From positions 62,001-126,000 of the forward strand of contig PGZL01000003.1 in NCBI GenBank assembly GCA_002840095.1: a DNA stretch of 64,000 bases, given 5' to 3'. Under the pieces are notes generated by a model. That model ran no database searches. It saw only the letters and a program-made list of their open reading frames with translations, and was not told where the DNA came from. Source of the stretch: Gammaproteobacteria bacterium HGW-Gammaproteobacteria-1. Its GTDB lineage: Bacteria > Pseudomonadota > Gammaproteobacteria > Thiohalomonadales > Thiohalomonadaceae. Of this stretch, positions 1 through 9,621 are shown piece after piece (the stretch's first letter is position 1; each line of letters starts with the position of its first letter). The position numbers were made by a program, and so were the translations under genes.

Positions 1-692
1 ACCCGGTTCCGCTCCGGCCTGATGTTGATGTCGGAGGCACCGTGCAGTATGCCCTGCATGATGATGGCGTTGACCAGTCGGACGACGGGTTTTTTCTGTG
101 CTTCCTGCTCGATGAGATGGACCGCGATGTCGTCGTTCTTGTCCTGTTCCGGGCTCAGGTCGATGACGTCGGCCATGTCGCTGATTTCGCGATCCTCGCG
201 CAGGCGGTAGTGCTTGCTCAGCGCCTGGCTGATGTCCTTGCCGGAGGTGATGACGGGTTCGACGCTGTGGTTGGTATTGAAGCGCAGGACTTCCAGCGCC
301 TCCCAGTCCATGGGGTTTTCCATGGCCACCACCAGATGGCCACCGTGCAGCATGAGCGGCAGCACGCCGTATTGCAGGGCGATGTCCGGCGGCACCAGCG
401 CGAGCACTTCCGGTTCAATATCGAACTCGCCCAGTTTGATGAAGGGGATGCCCAGTTTGTGGGCCAGGGCGGAGTGGATGTGTTCCTTGGAGACCAGGCC
501 CTGTTCAATCAGGATATCGCCCAGGCGGCGCCCCGGGGCCTTGCGTTGCTCCAACAGGGCATCGTCGAGCACGTCTTCGTGCAGATGCCGCTCGTTGACC
601 AGAATCTCGCCCAGGTGCATTTCCGACAGGGGACGGGTTTCTGCAAACACCTGCTGCAGATCTTCAGCGGTGTTGATTTCGTGTTCCTTCAT
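1..692 (-). CDS. GspE/PilB-type protein, N-terminal part (truncated by window edge)
   Basis: The frame begins at the ATG at 692 and is still open at base 1, giving about 230 residues. The first 150 or so residues look like the MshEN/T2SSE N-terminal domain of type II secretion and type IV pilus ATPases: paired helices with RRLGDILIEQGLV near residue 50, then the stretch LGIPFIKL. The visible end, ASDINIRPERNR, matches the ASDIHIEP block that opens the GspE/PilB ATPase core, so a full ATPase may follow outside the window. No Walker A motif is visible because the gene is cut. It lies 70 bases downstream of sucrose synthase on the same strand, which may be read-through rather than shared function. 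It could instead be a shorter MshEN-only regulator. Confidence 0.75.
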   Translation of the reverse strand, partial: MKEHEINTAEDLQQVFAETRPLSEMHLGEILVNERHLHEDVLDDALLEQRKAPGRRLGDILIEQGLVSKEHIHSALAHKLGIPFIKLGEFDIEPEVLALVPPDIALQYGVLPLMLHGGHLVVAMENPMDWEALEVLRFNTNHSVEPVITSGKDISQALSKHYRLREDREISDMADVIDLSPEQDKNDDIAVHLIEQEAQKKPVVRLVNAIIMQGILHGASDINIRPERNR

Positions 693-762
693 GGCAGCCC
701 CTTACCGACCGGCGTATTGCCGATACATTACGTGCAGCGCACGGCGGATACAATGGCCGCGG

Positions 763-3153
763 TCAGGCCGACGGCACGGCCGCGGCCAGCGGGCGGTATT
801 GCAGGCCATAGAACATTTCCAGGTAGCGACGGGTTTCATCCCGCTCCAGGTTGGTCACGTATTTCCAGAAGCCGTAAATGCAGGAGAGGGTCAGCATGCG
901 CTCGGCGTGTATCTCCCAGGTGTAACGGCTGCGCACCCGCTCGATGCCGGCGCGGGAGATGCTGTCCCAATAGCCGGCGTCATCCCGGCAACGGCGAAAG
1001 AACCCGGCCATGAGCTGGGCCGCGATGGCGCCGTGATTGGGGTCGATATGGAAGCCGGAAATCCCGTCCTTGATTATTTCCAGGGGGCCGCCGTAACAGG
1101 TGGCGAAGGTAGGCAGGCCGGAAATCATCGCCTCGATGACGGTCAGGCCGAAGGCCTCGAACAGGGCGGGCTGCACGAAGGCGCCCCGGCGGTCGGCGAC
1201 ATAGCGGTACAGTTCGCCGGCCAGGGGCTTGTCCAGATGGATGCCGAGCCAGCGTACCTGGCCGTCCAGGCCGTATTGATCGAACAGCGCGTGCATGCGT
1301 TCGATCTGGCGCTGTTCCTCCACGTCGCCGGACTGGGTGGGGTCGGTATGTCCGGCGATGACCAGCAGGTTGGCGGCATCGCGCAGTTCGTCGCTGGCGC
1401 CATACCACTCCACCAGTCCGGCGATGTTCTTGATGTGATCGAGGCGGGCCATGGTGAACAGCAGCGGCTTGTCCCGTGTTTCGAGTTCACCGCGGGAGCT
1501 GGCGTCTGCCGGTCCGAACAGGATGGACTCGATTTCCGGATGCAGGCTGCGCAGGCGCTGCTCCGTGTCGCTGCAGGGGAAATACACCGCGGCGTCGGCG
1601 CCGGGGGAGACGATGTTGAACTTCGGATCGAAAACGTCGATGCCGTTGACCACCCGATACAGCTCCGGCAGGGTGAATGCGCCGTAGCTCTCATACTGGC
1701 CCACGCTGTCGGCGGTGCCGGCAATCTCCTGATAGGTGCTGGTGATGATGAAGTCCGCGGAGTTCATGGCGATCAGATCGGCGGTGAACTGGCAGGAGAA
1801 GTGGTACTGGGGGTCGTTTTCCTTCCAGTACAGGTCGGAGTACAGATATTTGGTTTTCTCCAGGGCATGGGCGATGCCGCACTGGGTCACGTGCAGTTGC
1901 TGGGACAGCAGGGTGGCGACGAGATTGCCGTCGGAATAGTTGCCGATGATCAGGTCCGGGCGGTTGCCCAGTTCGGCAAGTATGGCTTTCTCCGCTTCCT
2001 GGGCGAAGCGTTCCAGGTAGGGCCACACCTCGAAACGCGAAATCCATTGCGGAATGACTTCGCCGGATTCGTTGCGGAACGGCAGGCGTACGATGCGTGC
2101 GCCCTCGGTTCCGGTGACCGGCTCCAGCGGGACGTTGCAACTGGTGTTGCCCGCTTCGGGAATAAGCCGGGTGATGATCAATATCTGCGGCTGGATGTCC
2201 AGGCCCTGTTCATGGGCGCGGTGCCGCATCTCCCGCTCCAGGGCACGCACCTGGTCGAGGATGTAGACCACCTGGCCGCCGGTATCCGGCAGTCCCAATA
2301 CGTTGGACTGGCCGAAATAGCCGTGGGGCGAGAGGATTGCCAGGCTGAAAATCATCGGAATGCGGCCGAGGAATCTTTCGATGGTCTCCGGCGACGGGGC
2401 CTCCAGAATGTCGGACAGCAGATCGAAGGCGGCGCGGATTTGCCGACTGGTCCGTCCCCAACCGGGCTCGAACCCGAGTTGTTGCAGCACATGCCCCACA
2501 TCGCTCCAAGTGGCATCCTCCGGCTGCGAGGACAGGTAGTCGTCGCCATGGCGCAGCGCCGAGCGCAGGCCGGAAACATCGCGGATGCGGTCGTTGAGCA
2601 TCAGCTGTCGTCCCTGATGCTGATGCACGCTGAGGAAGTCGAGCAGCCTCTTGTCGCCCTTGCCCAGTTCCTGGAACAGCTGGCTGGAGAGGCGGCGGTT
2701 GAGGAACTCCACCCCACGACCGATGGAGCGCGATTCCTGCAGCTTGGGGAACTCACGATTGAACGGGCCGAAATCGAGTTCCATGACATAGCCCGGCATT
2801 CGATCGCCGCCGTTGCGCAGGTGCTCCTTGAAGGCAAGGAATTCCGCCGCGTGCACGGTCTCATTCTGCATGGTTTCTATGTGGATGCGCAGGTAGCTCC
2901 AGCGTGCGATACGCGTGCGCACGGCGAGGTAGATCCACGGACTGGCGATGGCGGCCTCCTGCGTGATGGTGATGAGCCGTGCCAGATCCGAGCGGGCCAG
3001 CTCGGTGTGTCCATGGGTGGTGCAGAACAGATCAAACTCGTCGCGCAGTTCGGAGCGTAGGAGAAACGGCCGTCCCAGCGTCATGTAGTGGCGCAGCAGG
3101 GCATGCACAGCATCACGGTGCATGGCGAGATATTCGGTCAGTGAGCTGATCAT
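763..3153 (-). CDS. Sucrose synthase
   Basis: Sucrose synthase (GT4) reversibly converts sucrose plus NDP to fructose plus NDP-glucose in the cytoplasm. The product is 796 residues, the normal length for bacterial and plant enzymes. It has the N-terminal regulatory region ([16 protein letters not shown]), the GT-B nucleotide-sugar region beginning [17 protein letters not shown] near residue 285, and the retaining-GT motif [16 protein letters not shown] near 663. The ATG at 3153 was chosen because it fits family N-termini and overlaps the TGA of the upstream synthase/phosphatase gene as ATGA, implying translational coupling. The open frame extends further upstream, but that part is the antisense-like shadow of the neighbour. 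Confidence 0.93.
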   Translation of the reverse strand: MISSLTEYLAMHRDAVHALLRHYMTLGRPFLLRSELRDEFDLFCTTHGHTELARSDLARLITITQEAAIASPWIYLAVRTRIARWSYLRIHIETMQNETVHAAEFLAFKEHLRNGGDRMPGYVMELDFGPFNREFPKLQESRSIGRGVEFLNRRLSSQLFQELGKGDKRLLDFLSVHQHQGRQLMLNDRIRDVSGLRSALRHGDDYLSSQPEDATWSDVGHVLQQLGFEPGWGRTSRQIRAAFDLLSDILEAPSPETIERFLGRIPMIFSLAILSPHGYFGQSNVLGLPDTGGQVVYILDQVRALEREMRHRAHEQGLDIQPQILIITRLIPEAGNTSCNVPLEPVTGTEGARIVRLPFRNESGEVIPQWISRFEVWPYLERFAQEAEKAILAELGNRPDLIIGNYSDGNLVATLLSQQLHVTQCGIAHALEKTKYLYSDLYWKENDPQYHFSCQFTADLIAMNSADFIITSTYQEIAGTADSVGQYESYGAFTLPELYRVVNGIDVFDPKFNIVSPGADAAVYFPCSDTEQRLRSLHPEIESILFGPADASSRGELETRDKPLLFTMARLDHIKNIAGLVEWYGASDELRDAANLLVIAGHTDPTQSGDVEEQRQIERMHALFDQYGLDGQVRWLGIHLDKPLAGELYRYVADRRGAFVQPALFEAFGLTVIEAMISGLPTFATCYGGPLEIIKDGISGFHIDPNHGAIAAQLMAGFFRRCRDDAGYWDSISRAGIERVRSRYTWEIHAERMLTLSCIYGFWKYVTNLERDETRRYLEMFYGLQYRPLAAAVPSA

Positions 3154-5303
3154 GTCTCGTCTCCTTCGCCTGGCGGCGTCCGGGTCGACAGAAATGCATA
3201 GTGCTCCAGTCCTTCGAGCACGCCGCGTGCATAGTGGCCGGCGGCAAAATAGATTTGCGGCTCGCCGCGCAGGTGGCGCAACTCGGGACTGTAGTTGCCG
3301 ACCACCACTCCCAGGGTGTCTCCCCGCAGCATCTCGGTATCGTTGCCGGAGTCGCCTGCCACCAGCATGTGCTGCGGCGCGATTCCCCACTTGGCGCCGA
3401 GATAACGTACAGCCTGTCCCTTGGAGGCGCGTATCGGCAGCAAATCCAGGTAGGCCTGATGGGAATAGATGAGATTGGCGGACAGGTTCAGGCTGCGCAG
3501 ATGGCGCGTCAGGTCCCGGATGGGAGGCGACTTGTCCGGGTCAATGAAATAGCTCACTTTGTGCTGGCGCTGGTTTTCCTTCGGTTGCAGGCGCAGGCCC
3601 GGGATGCCTTCGAGGGCCTGTTGCAGGCGGTCCCGCTCCCAACGGTAGTCGATGTGGCGTTGCCAGGCGGTGTCCGGCTGCAACTGTCGGCCGTAATGGA
3701 TCTCGGTTCCTACCGAGGTTACCAGCACGTCGGGAACCGGGACGCCGTTTTCGTTCAGCACCTTGAGCGCGCTGCTCAGGTGACGCCCCGTAGCAACTCC
3801 AAAGCCGAGCGCAGAGTCGCGACTGATGTGCTGCACCAGCTGATCCAGTGCCTCGTTGTCGCCCAGCAGGGTATTGTCGATATCGCATACCACCAGGCGT
3901 TCGATGGTGGGCAGGCGACTCTTGATCGGGCGGATGATGCGGGCTCGCGAAGGCTGGCCCAGCAGACGCCGTACCGCCTTCATGTAGCTGCCCACGTGGG
4001 CATGCCAGGAGTACTGGCGGTTGGCTCCCCTGATGCCGTTGGCGGCCCAGCCGCGCCAGCGTTTGTCGTCACTGAGGGCATCGAGCAGTGCGGCGCCCAT
4101 GGCGTCCGCATCCAGCGGGTCGATCAACAGGCCGTTCTTGCAGTGGCGGATGATGTCCTGTGGTCCGCCGTCTTCGGTGGCCACAATGGGCAGGCCGCAG
4201 GCAGCGGCCTCGATCAGGGTGAGACCGAACGGCTCGGTCAGCGCGGGATTCACGAATACTCCCCGGGTGCGGGCCGCCAGTCGATACAGTTCGGGTATGT
4301 CGTTGGAGTTATGGGCCTTGGGATAGGCGGCATGGCCGTAGAGATCATATTTGTCCACCAGCATGAGCAACTCGCCGAGTACCGCACGTGGTCCTTTTTC
4401 CATGACGGAGATGTCATCCCGGTTGCCAGCGACTATAACGAGATTGGCGCGCCGTTTCAGTTCTTCGCTCTCGCCGTAGGCGCGTATCAGGGTGGAAATG
4501 TTTTTGCGTTCGTCCGCCCTTGAAACCGCCAGCACCATGGGCTTGCGCGGTTCCCGCAGGAAACGGTGGAGTTCGTGGCGTATGGGGCTGTCACTGAGCA
4601 GTCCCCGCGGCGGATGAAAACGGCTGAGATCCGTTCCGGGCGGGATGACCAGCATGTTCCTGGGTTGGTAGTTGGAGTACTGGCTGTATTGCGTATCCAC
4701 CTCCTGCCGCGTACTGGCGATGACCTGACTGGCGACATCCATGGCGGCCTCCTCGGCCTCGATGCGCCGCGTCATGTTGTATTGCGTTTCGATGGTGTGG
4801 GACGAAATGCCCTGATCAAGCAGGCGGCGCTTTTTTTCCCGGCCCAGGGAATGCCCGGTGTGTATCAGCGGTACGCCAAGGAGACTGGCGAGGCGGGTGC
4901 CGACGTAGCCGGCGTCGGCGTAATGGCTGTGAATAATGTCGGGGATGCGGCCGATGTCGCGGATGTGTTGCAGAGCCTGGTCGGCCATGGAATCCAGATA
5001 GGGCCACAGCACCTCCTTGCGCAGGTAACGCCGCGGCCCGAAGGGCAGGCGCACGATGTAGGCCTTGGGGGCTATATGTTCCGCCGGTGCGGCATAGTCC
5101 GGACTGACCTTGGGATCACTGACCAGACGCGTGAGCAGGTCGACCCGGGACACCTCGGGATGCTCGGACAGGGCCCGCGCCAGCTCGACCACGTACTTGG
5201 TCTGGCCACCGGTGTCGGCATCCCGCCCCAGCTCCAGGTTGTGCCCGCGCAGCAGTCCATGGACGCTGATCAGGGCTATGTAGATTCCATTTTCCGTGCT
5301 GAT
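3150..5303 (-). CDS. Bifunctional sucrose-phosphate synthase/phosphatase, probable AUC start
   Basis: The fusion makes sucrose-6-phosphate from UDP-glucose and fructose-6-phosphate and then dephosphorylates it. Residues about 1-460 are the GT4 synthase ([20 protein letters not shown] near 25; [16 protein letters not shown] near 356). Residues about 466-717 are a HAD-type sucrose phosphatase with motif [13 protein letters not shown]. The conserved N-terminus [15 protein letters not shown] is encoded directly after an in-frame TGA that is also the pfkB stop. No ATG, GTG or TTG occurs in frame until a GTG at 5192, inside the conserved region. An ATC at 5303-5301 sits where the initiator Met belongs, 8 bases after GGGAGG (5317-5312). 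I therefore annotate an AUC start; an ATG-to-ATC sequence error is the main alternative. It overlaps sucrose synthase by 4 bases. Confidence 0.88.
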   Translation of the reverse strand: MSTENGIYIALISVHGLLRGHNLELGRDADTGGQTKYVVELARALSEHPEVSRVDLLTRLVSDPKVSPDYAAPAEHIAPKAYIVRLPFGPRRYLRKEVLWPYLDSMADQALQHIRDIGRIPDIIHSHYADAGYVGTRLASLLGVPLIHTGHSLGREKKRRLLDQGISSHTIETQYNMTRRIEAEEAAMDVASQVIASTRQEVDTQYSQYSNYQPRNMLVIPPGTDLSRFHPPRGLLSDSPIRHELHRFLREPRKPMVLAVSRADERKNISTLIRAYGESEELKRRANLVIVAGNRDDISVMEKGPRAVLGELLMLVDKYDLYGHAAYPKAHNSNDIPELYRLAARTRGVFVNPALTEPFGLTLIEAAACGLPIVATEDGGPQDIIRHCKNGLLIDPLDADAMGAALLDALSDDKRWRGWAANGIRGANRQYSWHAHVGSYMKAVRRLLGQPSRARIIRPIKSRLPTIERLVVCDIDNTLLGDNEALDQLVQHISRDSALGFGVATGRHLSSALKVLNENGVPVPDVLVTSVGTEIHYGRQLQPDTAWQRHIDYRWERDRLQQALEGIPGLRLQPKENQRQHKVSYFIDPDKSPPIRDLTRHLRSLNLSANLIYSHQAYLDLLPIRASKGQAVRYLGAKWGIAPQHMLVAGDSGNDTEMLRGDTLGVVVGNYSPELRHLRGEPQIYFAAGHYARGVLEGLEHYAFLSTRTPPGEGDET

Positions 5304-5317
5304 GGTTCAGTCCTCCC
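5301..5317 (-). promoter_or_regulatory. Ribosome binding site and AUC start of the sucrose-phosphate synthase gene
   Basis: On the minus strand GGGAGGA (5317-5311) is followed by CTGAACC and then ATC (5303-5301). The Shine-Dalgarno strength and 8-base spacing are optimal for initiation at this ATC, and the codons that follow match the family N-terminus. This decides the start despite the non-standard codon. Confidence 0.65.
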
Positions 5318-6218
5318 ATTGTTCGATGAATCCAGTATAGAAGCCCGGATCGAACACCGTGGCGCCGCGTCGGCCACAAATTGCCGCAGCGAATTCCGCC
5401 GCACGGCGCATCATTCGTTCAACCGGCCATCGCCGGGACAATCCGAGTAGCACGACGGCGCTGAAGGCGTCGCCGGCACCCACGGTATCCACCAGATGCG
5501 GGACAGGCGCGGCCGCACAGTCATATCGTTGCCGGTCATGCAGCAGCAAGGCGCCTTGCGCACCCAGGGTGACTATCACTCCATCCAGATGATAGCGGGA
5601 GCTTAGTGAGCCCGCGGCGCCGGCGGCATCAGGGGCACCGGGAAGAATCTCCTGCAATTCATCACCGTTGAGTTTCAGCCAGCGTGCGTCGTACAACAGT
5701 TCTGCAATCTCTTCAGGCTGCCACCAGGGCGGCCGCAGATTGATGTCGATGAAGGCGGGCAGCGCGACCTCCCGGCGCAGCCAGAGCAGCGTGCGGCGCG
5801 AGACCTCACTGCGTGCCGCGAGTGAACCATGGTAGAGAATGCCGATATTCTCCTTTTTCAGGACATCAGCTGCGAGTTCCTGCTCGATATGGTCATAGGC
5901 CTGCGCCTCGACGATGTGGAAGCGGGGCTGGCCGTTGTGCAGGGTGATGTCGACGATTCCGGTTGGGTGCGCGGCGTCGAGCTGTACCGCGGCGGTATCC
6001 ATCCCCCACGCGGTCATGTGCTCGAGAATGGCATCCCCGGCGGCATCGCTGCCTAGGCGGGTGAGCAGGAGCGGGGACAGACCGAATCCCTGCAGATGCC
6101 AGGCGACGTTGAATGGCGCGCCGCCGAGGACCCGTTCGCCGCCCGGGAAGTTGTCATACAACACTTCGCCGAAGACGAGCGGACGCGTGTTGCGAGTATG
6201 CGGTTCATTTTTTGCCAT
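5307..6218 (-). CDS. PfkB-family fructokinase
   Basis: Ribokinase/PfkB-family sugar kinase of 303 residues, by context a fructokinase phosphorylating fructose released by sucrose synthase. Seen: the N-terminal glycine-rich substrate motif LGGAPFNVAWHLQGFG (about residues 30-45) and the C-terminal PfkB signature DTVGAGDAFSAVVL (about 243-256), whose Asp in GAGD is the family catalytic base. The start at 6218 (MAKNEPHTRN) has AGAGGA 8 bases upstream; the open frame continues upstream without conserved sequence. It is the first gene of the sucrose operon, and its last codons contain the ribosome binding site of the next gene. Fructokinase is preferred over ribokinase because of the sucrose enzymes. 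Confidence 0.88.
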   Translation of the reverse strand: MAKNEPHTRNTRPLVFGEVLYDNFPGGERVLGGAPFNVAWHLQGFGLSPLLLTRLGSDAAGDAILEHMTAWGMDTAAVQLDAAHPTGIVDITLHNGQPRFHIVEAQAYDHIEQELAADVLKKENIGILYHGSLAARSEVSRRTLLWLRREVALPAFIDINLRPPWWQPEEIAELLYDARWLKLNGDELQEILPGAPDAAGAAGSLSSRYHLDGVIVTLGAQGALLLHDRQRYDCAAAPVPHLVDTVGAGDAFSAVVLLGLSRRWPVERMMRRAAEFAAAICGRRGATVFDPGFYTGFIEQWED

Positions 6219-6389
6219 GTTGCGAATCCTCTGGATGATTCGTTTAACAATGGCGACAAAATGTGGTCGGGAGACCCTGGTGTTGCCGCAGGTACGGTCT
6301 TTGGCTGACCGCGTTGAGGGCCGGAGCAATACCGGCGTGAAGTACGTTTTAGTTATAACAAACCGTCGCCGTCATGGCAAAGCCGCCGG

Positions 6390-7289
6390 TCAGCGAAATC
6401 CTTCCTTGAGACGATAGACCACGCCATAGGCGGTACGCACCATTTCGAACATATCGACATAACTGGTGGGGGATTCGGAGCCGCCCAGGAACAGGTAGCC
6501 ACGCGGGTTCATGCCTTGGGCGATGCGGGTCAGAATGTCCTTTTTCAGATCGGAGGAGAAATAAATGAGTACGTTGCGGCAGAACACGATGTCGAATTTG
6601 CCGAGGGACGCATAGCTCTGCATCAGGTTCAACTCGCGAAAGGTGACCCGGCTGCGAAGTTCGGGCTTAACTTCCCAGCGGTCACCCTTCTGCAGGAAGA
6701 AACGCTTTACCCGATCTTCTGCGATGCCGCGGGTAATGGACATCTTGTCGTACAGGCCGGTGCTGGCGTCTTTCAGCATCGACGGCGAAATGTCGGTGGC
6801 GACTATCTGTATGTTGGCGGAGAGCGCGCCCGGTTTGGCGGCAAGGTATTCCTGCAGCACCATGCTGATGGAGTAGGGCTCCTGGCCTGACGAGCATGCT
6901 GCCGACCAGAACCGCAACTGGCGTGCACGCAGGCTGCTGTATTCCGGCAGTATGATGTTGGTAAGGATGTCAAAGGGATAACGGTCACGAAACCACATGG
7001 TTTCGTTGGTCGTCATGGCATCGACGATGCGCTCACGCAATTTGGTATGGTGCTTCTGCTTCAATTGCACCATCAGTTCGGCGAAGGTCCCGATGTCAAA
7101 TTCGCGCATCAGGCGTGTGAGGCGGCTGGTAACGAGGTAGTGCTTGTTGTCACCGAGCATGATGCCGCATGCATCTTCAAGGAAACGTCGGAATTCCTCG
7201 TATTCGTTGGCCGCGATGTGGGTTGTTGTCACGTGTTGTTTCTCGGGTGAGGCTGCGGCAATGTCCTTGTTTCCGCGTGCAACGGTCAT
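6390..7289 (-). CDS. cheR: Chemotaxis protein methyltransferase CheR
   Basis: CheR uses S-adenosylmethionine to methylate glutamates on chemoreceptors. The 299-residue product has the N-terminal helical domain (EYEEFRRFLEDACGIMLGDNKHYLVTSRL, residues about 28-56) and the methyltransferase domain with TNETMWFRDRYPFDIL, RFWSAACSSGQEPYSISM (SAM-binding loop), IVATDIS and FDIVFCRNVLIYF. All are standard CheR blocks. It lies 53 bases downstream of cheV on the same strand. A cheV-cheR pair next to flgA/flgM is common in polarly flagellated gammaproteobacteria. The start at 7289 has only a weak ribosome binding site; a later Met is possible. Confidence 0.94.
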   Translation of the reverse strand: MTVARGNKDIAAASPEKQHVTTTHIAANEYEEFRRFLEDACGIMLGDNKHYLVTSRLTRLMREFDIGTFAELMVQLKQKHHTKLRERIVDAMTTNETMWFRDRYPFDILTNIILPEYSSLRARQLRFWSAACSSGQEPYSISMVLQEYLAAKPGALSANIQIVATDISPSMLKDASTGLYDKMSITRGIAEDRVKRFFLQKGDRWEVKPELRSRVTFRELNLMQSYASLGKFDIVFCRNVLIYFSSDLKKDILTRIAQGMNPRGYLFLGGSESPTSYVDMFEMVRTAYGVVYRLKEGFR

Positions 7290-7342
7290 CGGGCGAGTCG
7301 CCTTGTCGTTATGTTTATGCCGGGACTGATAATCGCAGACGG

Positions 7343-8269
7343 TCAGCTCATCGCCTTCAGTCGTTCGATGACAGCGCCCGCCAGTTCATCGGGCTTGAAC
7401 TTGGCGATGAATTTGTTGGCGCCGACTTTTTCGACCAGGGAATTGTTGAAAATTCCGCTCAAGGAAGTGTGCAGTATCACATACAGATCCTTGAGGCGGC
7501 TGTCGGAACGGATTTGGGTGGTCAGGGTGTAACCGTCCATTTCCGGCATCTCCACGTCGGAGATCACCATGCTGATCTGCTCGGTGATGGGCGTGCCGCT
7601 GTCCGCCATGGTACGCAGCATGTTGAGCGCATCACGGCCGTCTTTGGCCAGGATGGTTTCCACACCTATCTGATCGAGAGTCCGCTTGATCTGGTTGCGG
7701 GCAACGCTGGAGTCGTCCGCCACCAGGATGCGGTGGGGACGCTCGCCGAGGGTTTCGCGGTTGTCCTCGATGATGCTGCTGTTTACGGTTTCATCCACAT
7801 GAATGACCTCCGCCAGCACTTTTTCCACGTCGATGATTTCGACCAGGTCGTTGTCGACGCGGGTTACCGCCGTCATGTAGTTATGGCCGGAACCTTTGGG
7901 CGGCGGCAGGATTTCTTCCCAGTTCATGTTGACGATGCGATCGACGCCGCTGACCAGGAAGCCCTGGATGGCGCGGTTATATTCGGTGATGATGATGTAG
8001 GCCTGCGAGGTGTCGGTAATAGGGCGGCGGCCGATGGCCTGGGCCAGATCCATGATGGTGATGGTCTTGCCGCGCAGGGTGGCGACGCCGCGCACCACGG
8101 GGTGTGCATGGGGCACCTTGGTCAGCGGCGGGCACTGAATGACCTCCTGCACCTTGAACACGTTGATGCCGAAACGCTGTTTGTCGCCCAGGCGGAACAT
8201 CAACAGTTCAAGCCGGTTATGACCGGCCAGTCGGGTGCGTTGGTTTACGCCGTCTAATACGCCCGCCAT
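7343..8269 (-). CDS. cheV: Chemotaxis coupling protein CheV (CheW-REC fusion)
   Basis: CheV links chemoreceptors to CheA through a CheW domain and is tuned by phosphorylation of its receiver domain. The 308-residue product has a CheW-like N-terminal half (LLMFRLGDKQRFGINVFKVQEV near the start; RGVATLRGKTITIMDLAQAIG) and a receiver domain from about residue 180 (ILVADDSSVARNQIKRTL). The predicted phospho-acceptor is the Asp in MVISDVEMPEMDG, near residue 236. It is transcribed divergently from flgA, and a sigma-28-like promoter lies upstream at 8315-8342. It forms a pair with cheR. Confidence 0.95.
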   Translation of the reverse strand: MAGVLDGVNQRTRLAGHNRLELLMFRLGDKQRFGINVFKVQEVIQCPPLTKVPHAHPVVRGVATLRGKTITIMDLAQAIGRRPITDTSQAYIIITEYNRAIQGFLVSGVDRIVNMNWEEILPPPKGSGHNYMTAVTRVDNDLVEIIDVEKVLAEVIHVDETVNSSIIEDNRETLGERPHRILVADDSSVARNQIKRTLDQIGVETILAKDGRDALNMLRTMADSGTPITEQISMVISDVEMPEMDGYTLTTQIRSDSRLKDLYVILHTSLSGIFNNSLVEKVGANKFIAKFKPDELAGAVIERLKAMS

Positions 8270-8314
8270 TTTGTTATCTCCGCGCTTGGCTCTGATAATT
8301 CCAGGGTAAGACCG

Positions 8315-8342
8315 TTATCGGCATGAGTTCCCGATTGCTTGA
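8315..8342 (-). promoter_or_regulatory. Sigma-28 (FliA) promoter for cheV
   Basis: On the minus strand a perfect -10 element GCCGATAA (8322-8315) is preceded 12 bases upstream by TCAAGCAA, a partial match to the -35 consensus TAAAGTTT. It lies 45 bases upstream of the cheV ATG. The -10 match is strong, the -35 weak. Confidence 0.6.
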
Positions 8343-8352
8343 CCAGTGCAGT

Positions 8353-8368
8353 CGGCACATAAATTGCC
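8353..8368 (+). promoter_or_regulatory. Sigma-54 promoter for flgA
   Basis: CGGCACATAAATTGCC has the -24 GG and -12 GC at the required 12-base phase and a good TTGC element. Predicted transcription start is near 8379, 90 bases before the flgA ATG. Confidence 0.6.
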
Positions 8369-8468
8369 TCAGTAAGGATACCGGTAGAACCGACTGATGC
8401 CAATTGTGTCACACATTCTGCTGAATGGCCCAAAGTATATACGCTAACTGATTAATTTTGGTACAGAA

Positions 8469-9227
8469 ATGATTCCAGGCATTCGACCGCTTTACAGTTT
8501 GTGCCGCCGCGAACCGGCGTCAATTTGCCGGCACATCCTGGCCTTGGTCCTGTGCGCGGTCGCTGGTGCGCAGGCCTCCGGCCTCCACGCGGAAGAACTG
8601 CAACCTCTGGAGTCCATCGAAAGGGCGGCGATGGTTTTTCTGGAGCAGCAGCATGTCGGCGCCCCGACCCCGCCGCGGGTAACGGTGGGACGCATTGATC
8701 CCCGCCTGCGTCTGAGCCTGTGCGGGACCGCCCCCGAAGCCTTTGTCCCCCCGGGGCAGAAGGTGGTTGGGACGACTACCGTGGGGGTGAGGTGCGAGGT
8801 GCCGTCACCCTGGACGGTTTATGTCCAGGCGACGGTCGCCTTGATGCAGCCGGTACTGGTGCTGCGGCGTCCCCTGCCGCGGGGAACAGTACTCGACGCG
8901 GCGGATGTGGACATGGTTGAAAAGGATGTTGCCCGCCTGACCATGGGCTATCTTACTGATTTGAAAGATGTTGATGGAATGGTGCTGCGTCGCTCCGTCA
9001 GTGCGGGGGCCGTATTGCACCCTGGGCTGGTGCAGCATCCAGTGTCAATCCGGCGCGGTGAGCGTGTGACCATCCTGGGGCAGATAGGCGGGATTGAGGT
9101 GCGTATGGAGGGGCAGGCCCTGACGGACGGCGCCAAGGGGGACATAATACAGGTGCGCAATCTGTCCTCCGGGCGGGCGATCGAGGGCGTGGTGGTCGGC
9201 CCCGGGGTGGTCCAGGTACGATTGTGA
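8469..9227 (+). CDS. flgA: Flagellar basal body P-ring formation protein FlgA
   Basis: FlgA is a periplasmic chaperone that helps FlgI assemble into the P-ring. The 252-residue product has an N-terminal hydrophobic export segment (RHILALVLCAVAGAQASG, about residues 22-39). The C-terminal half is SAF-like, with VLRRPLPRGTVLDAADVDMVEKD and a final block typical of FlgA (GDIIQVRNLSSGRAIEGVV). It stands first in flgA-flgM-flgN, divergent from cheV, behind a sigma-54 site. The ATG at 8469 is the first of the frame; the signal peptide begins rather late, so a somewhat later start cannot be excluded. Confidence 0.93.
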   Translation: MIPGIRPLYSLCRREPASICRHILALVLCAVAGAQASGLHAEELQPLESIERAAMVFLEQQHVGAPTPPRVTVGRIDPRLRLSLCGTAPEAFVPPGQKVVGTTTVGVRCEVPSPWTVYVQATVALMQPVLVLRRPLPRGTVLDAADVDMVEKDVARLTMGYLTDLKDVDGMVLRRSVSAGAVLHPGLVQHPVSIRRGERVTILGQIGGIEVRMEGQALTDGAKGDIIQVRNLSSGRAIEGVVVGPGVVQVRL

Positions 9228-9248
9228 CGATTTTTGCTCAATAGAGAC

Positions 9249-9275
9249 TAAAGTTTCATTCCCGGTAGCCGATAC
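9249..9275 (+). promoter_or_regulatory. Sigma-28 (FliA) promoter for flgM
   Basis: TAAAGTTT (9249-9256), an 11-base spacer and GCCGATAC (9268-9275) match the FliA consensus in 15 of 16 positions. The flgM ATG is 26 bases downstream. It places the anti-sigma factor gene under its own target, as in the canonical feedback loop. Confidence 0.88.
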
Positions 9276-9301
9276 GGGATGTAGAGAAAAGGAGAGTAAC
9301 C

Positions 9302-9619
9302 ATGGCGATCAACAACATAACCGGTTTCCCGGGCAACCAGAGCCAGCGTGCCACCGATGGGTCGCAGGTTCAGGTCGCGCGTTCGGAGCCGACGGCCTCC
9401 CAGCAGCAGACCGGGCGGCCCTCGACGATGGATACGGTCAGCCTGACCGATACTGCTGCCCGCCTGCGTGATCTGGAGAACAGTCTGGCCAAATTGCCGG
9501 TCGTGGACAGCCAGCGGGTGGAGACGATTCAGCAGGCCATCGCCAGCGGCAGCTACGAGATGGATGCGGGCCGTACCGCGGAAAAGATGCTCAAGTTCGA
9601 ACAGGACTTGCAGCGTTAA
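9302..9619 (+). CDS. flgM: Anti-sigma-28 factor FlgM
   Basis: FlgM holds FliA inactive until it is exported through the completed hook-basal body. The product is 105 residues, slightly above the usual 90-100. It has a disordered, Gln/Ser-rich N-terminal half and the conserved C-terminal FliA-binding helices (DTVSLTDTAARLRDLENSLAKLPVVD; RVETIQQAIASGSYEMDAGRTAEKML). AAAGGAGAG lies before the ATG. It sits behind a near-perfect FliA promoter, and its target fliA is at the other end of the flagellar block (57.5 kb). Confidence 0.95.
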   Translation: MAINNITGFPGNQSQRATDGSQVQVARSEPTASQQQTGRPSTMDTVSLTDTAARLRDLENSLAKLPVVDSQRVETIQQAIASGSYEMDAGRTAEKMLKFEQDLQR

Positions 9620-9621
9620 TC

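Noticed and set aside
214-3060. 948-codon open frame on the plus strand
   Set aside because: It lies antisense to sucrose synthase, its composition is what GC-rich third positions produce on the opposite strand, and the minus strand has clear family motifs.
5193-6218. Single PfkB-synthase fusion by TGA read-through
   Set aside because: The two genes share a frame across the TGA, but a strong ribosome binding site and a start-positioned ATC favour a separate start; kept only as an alternative.
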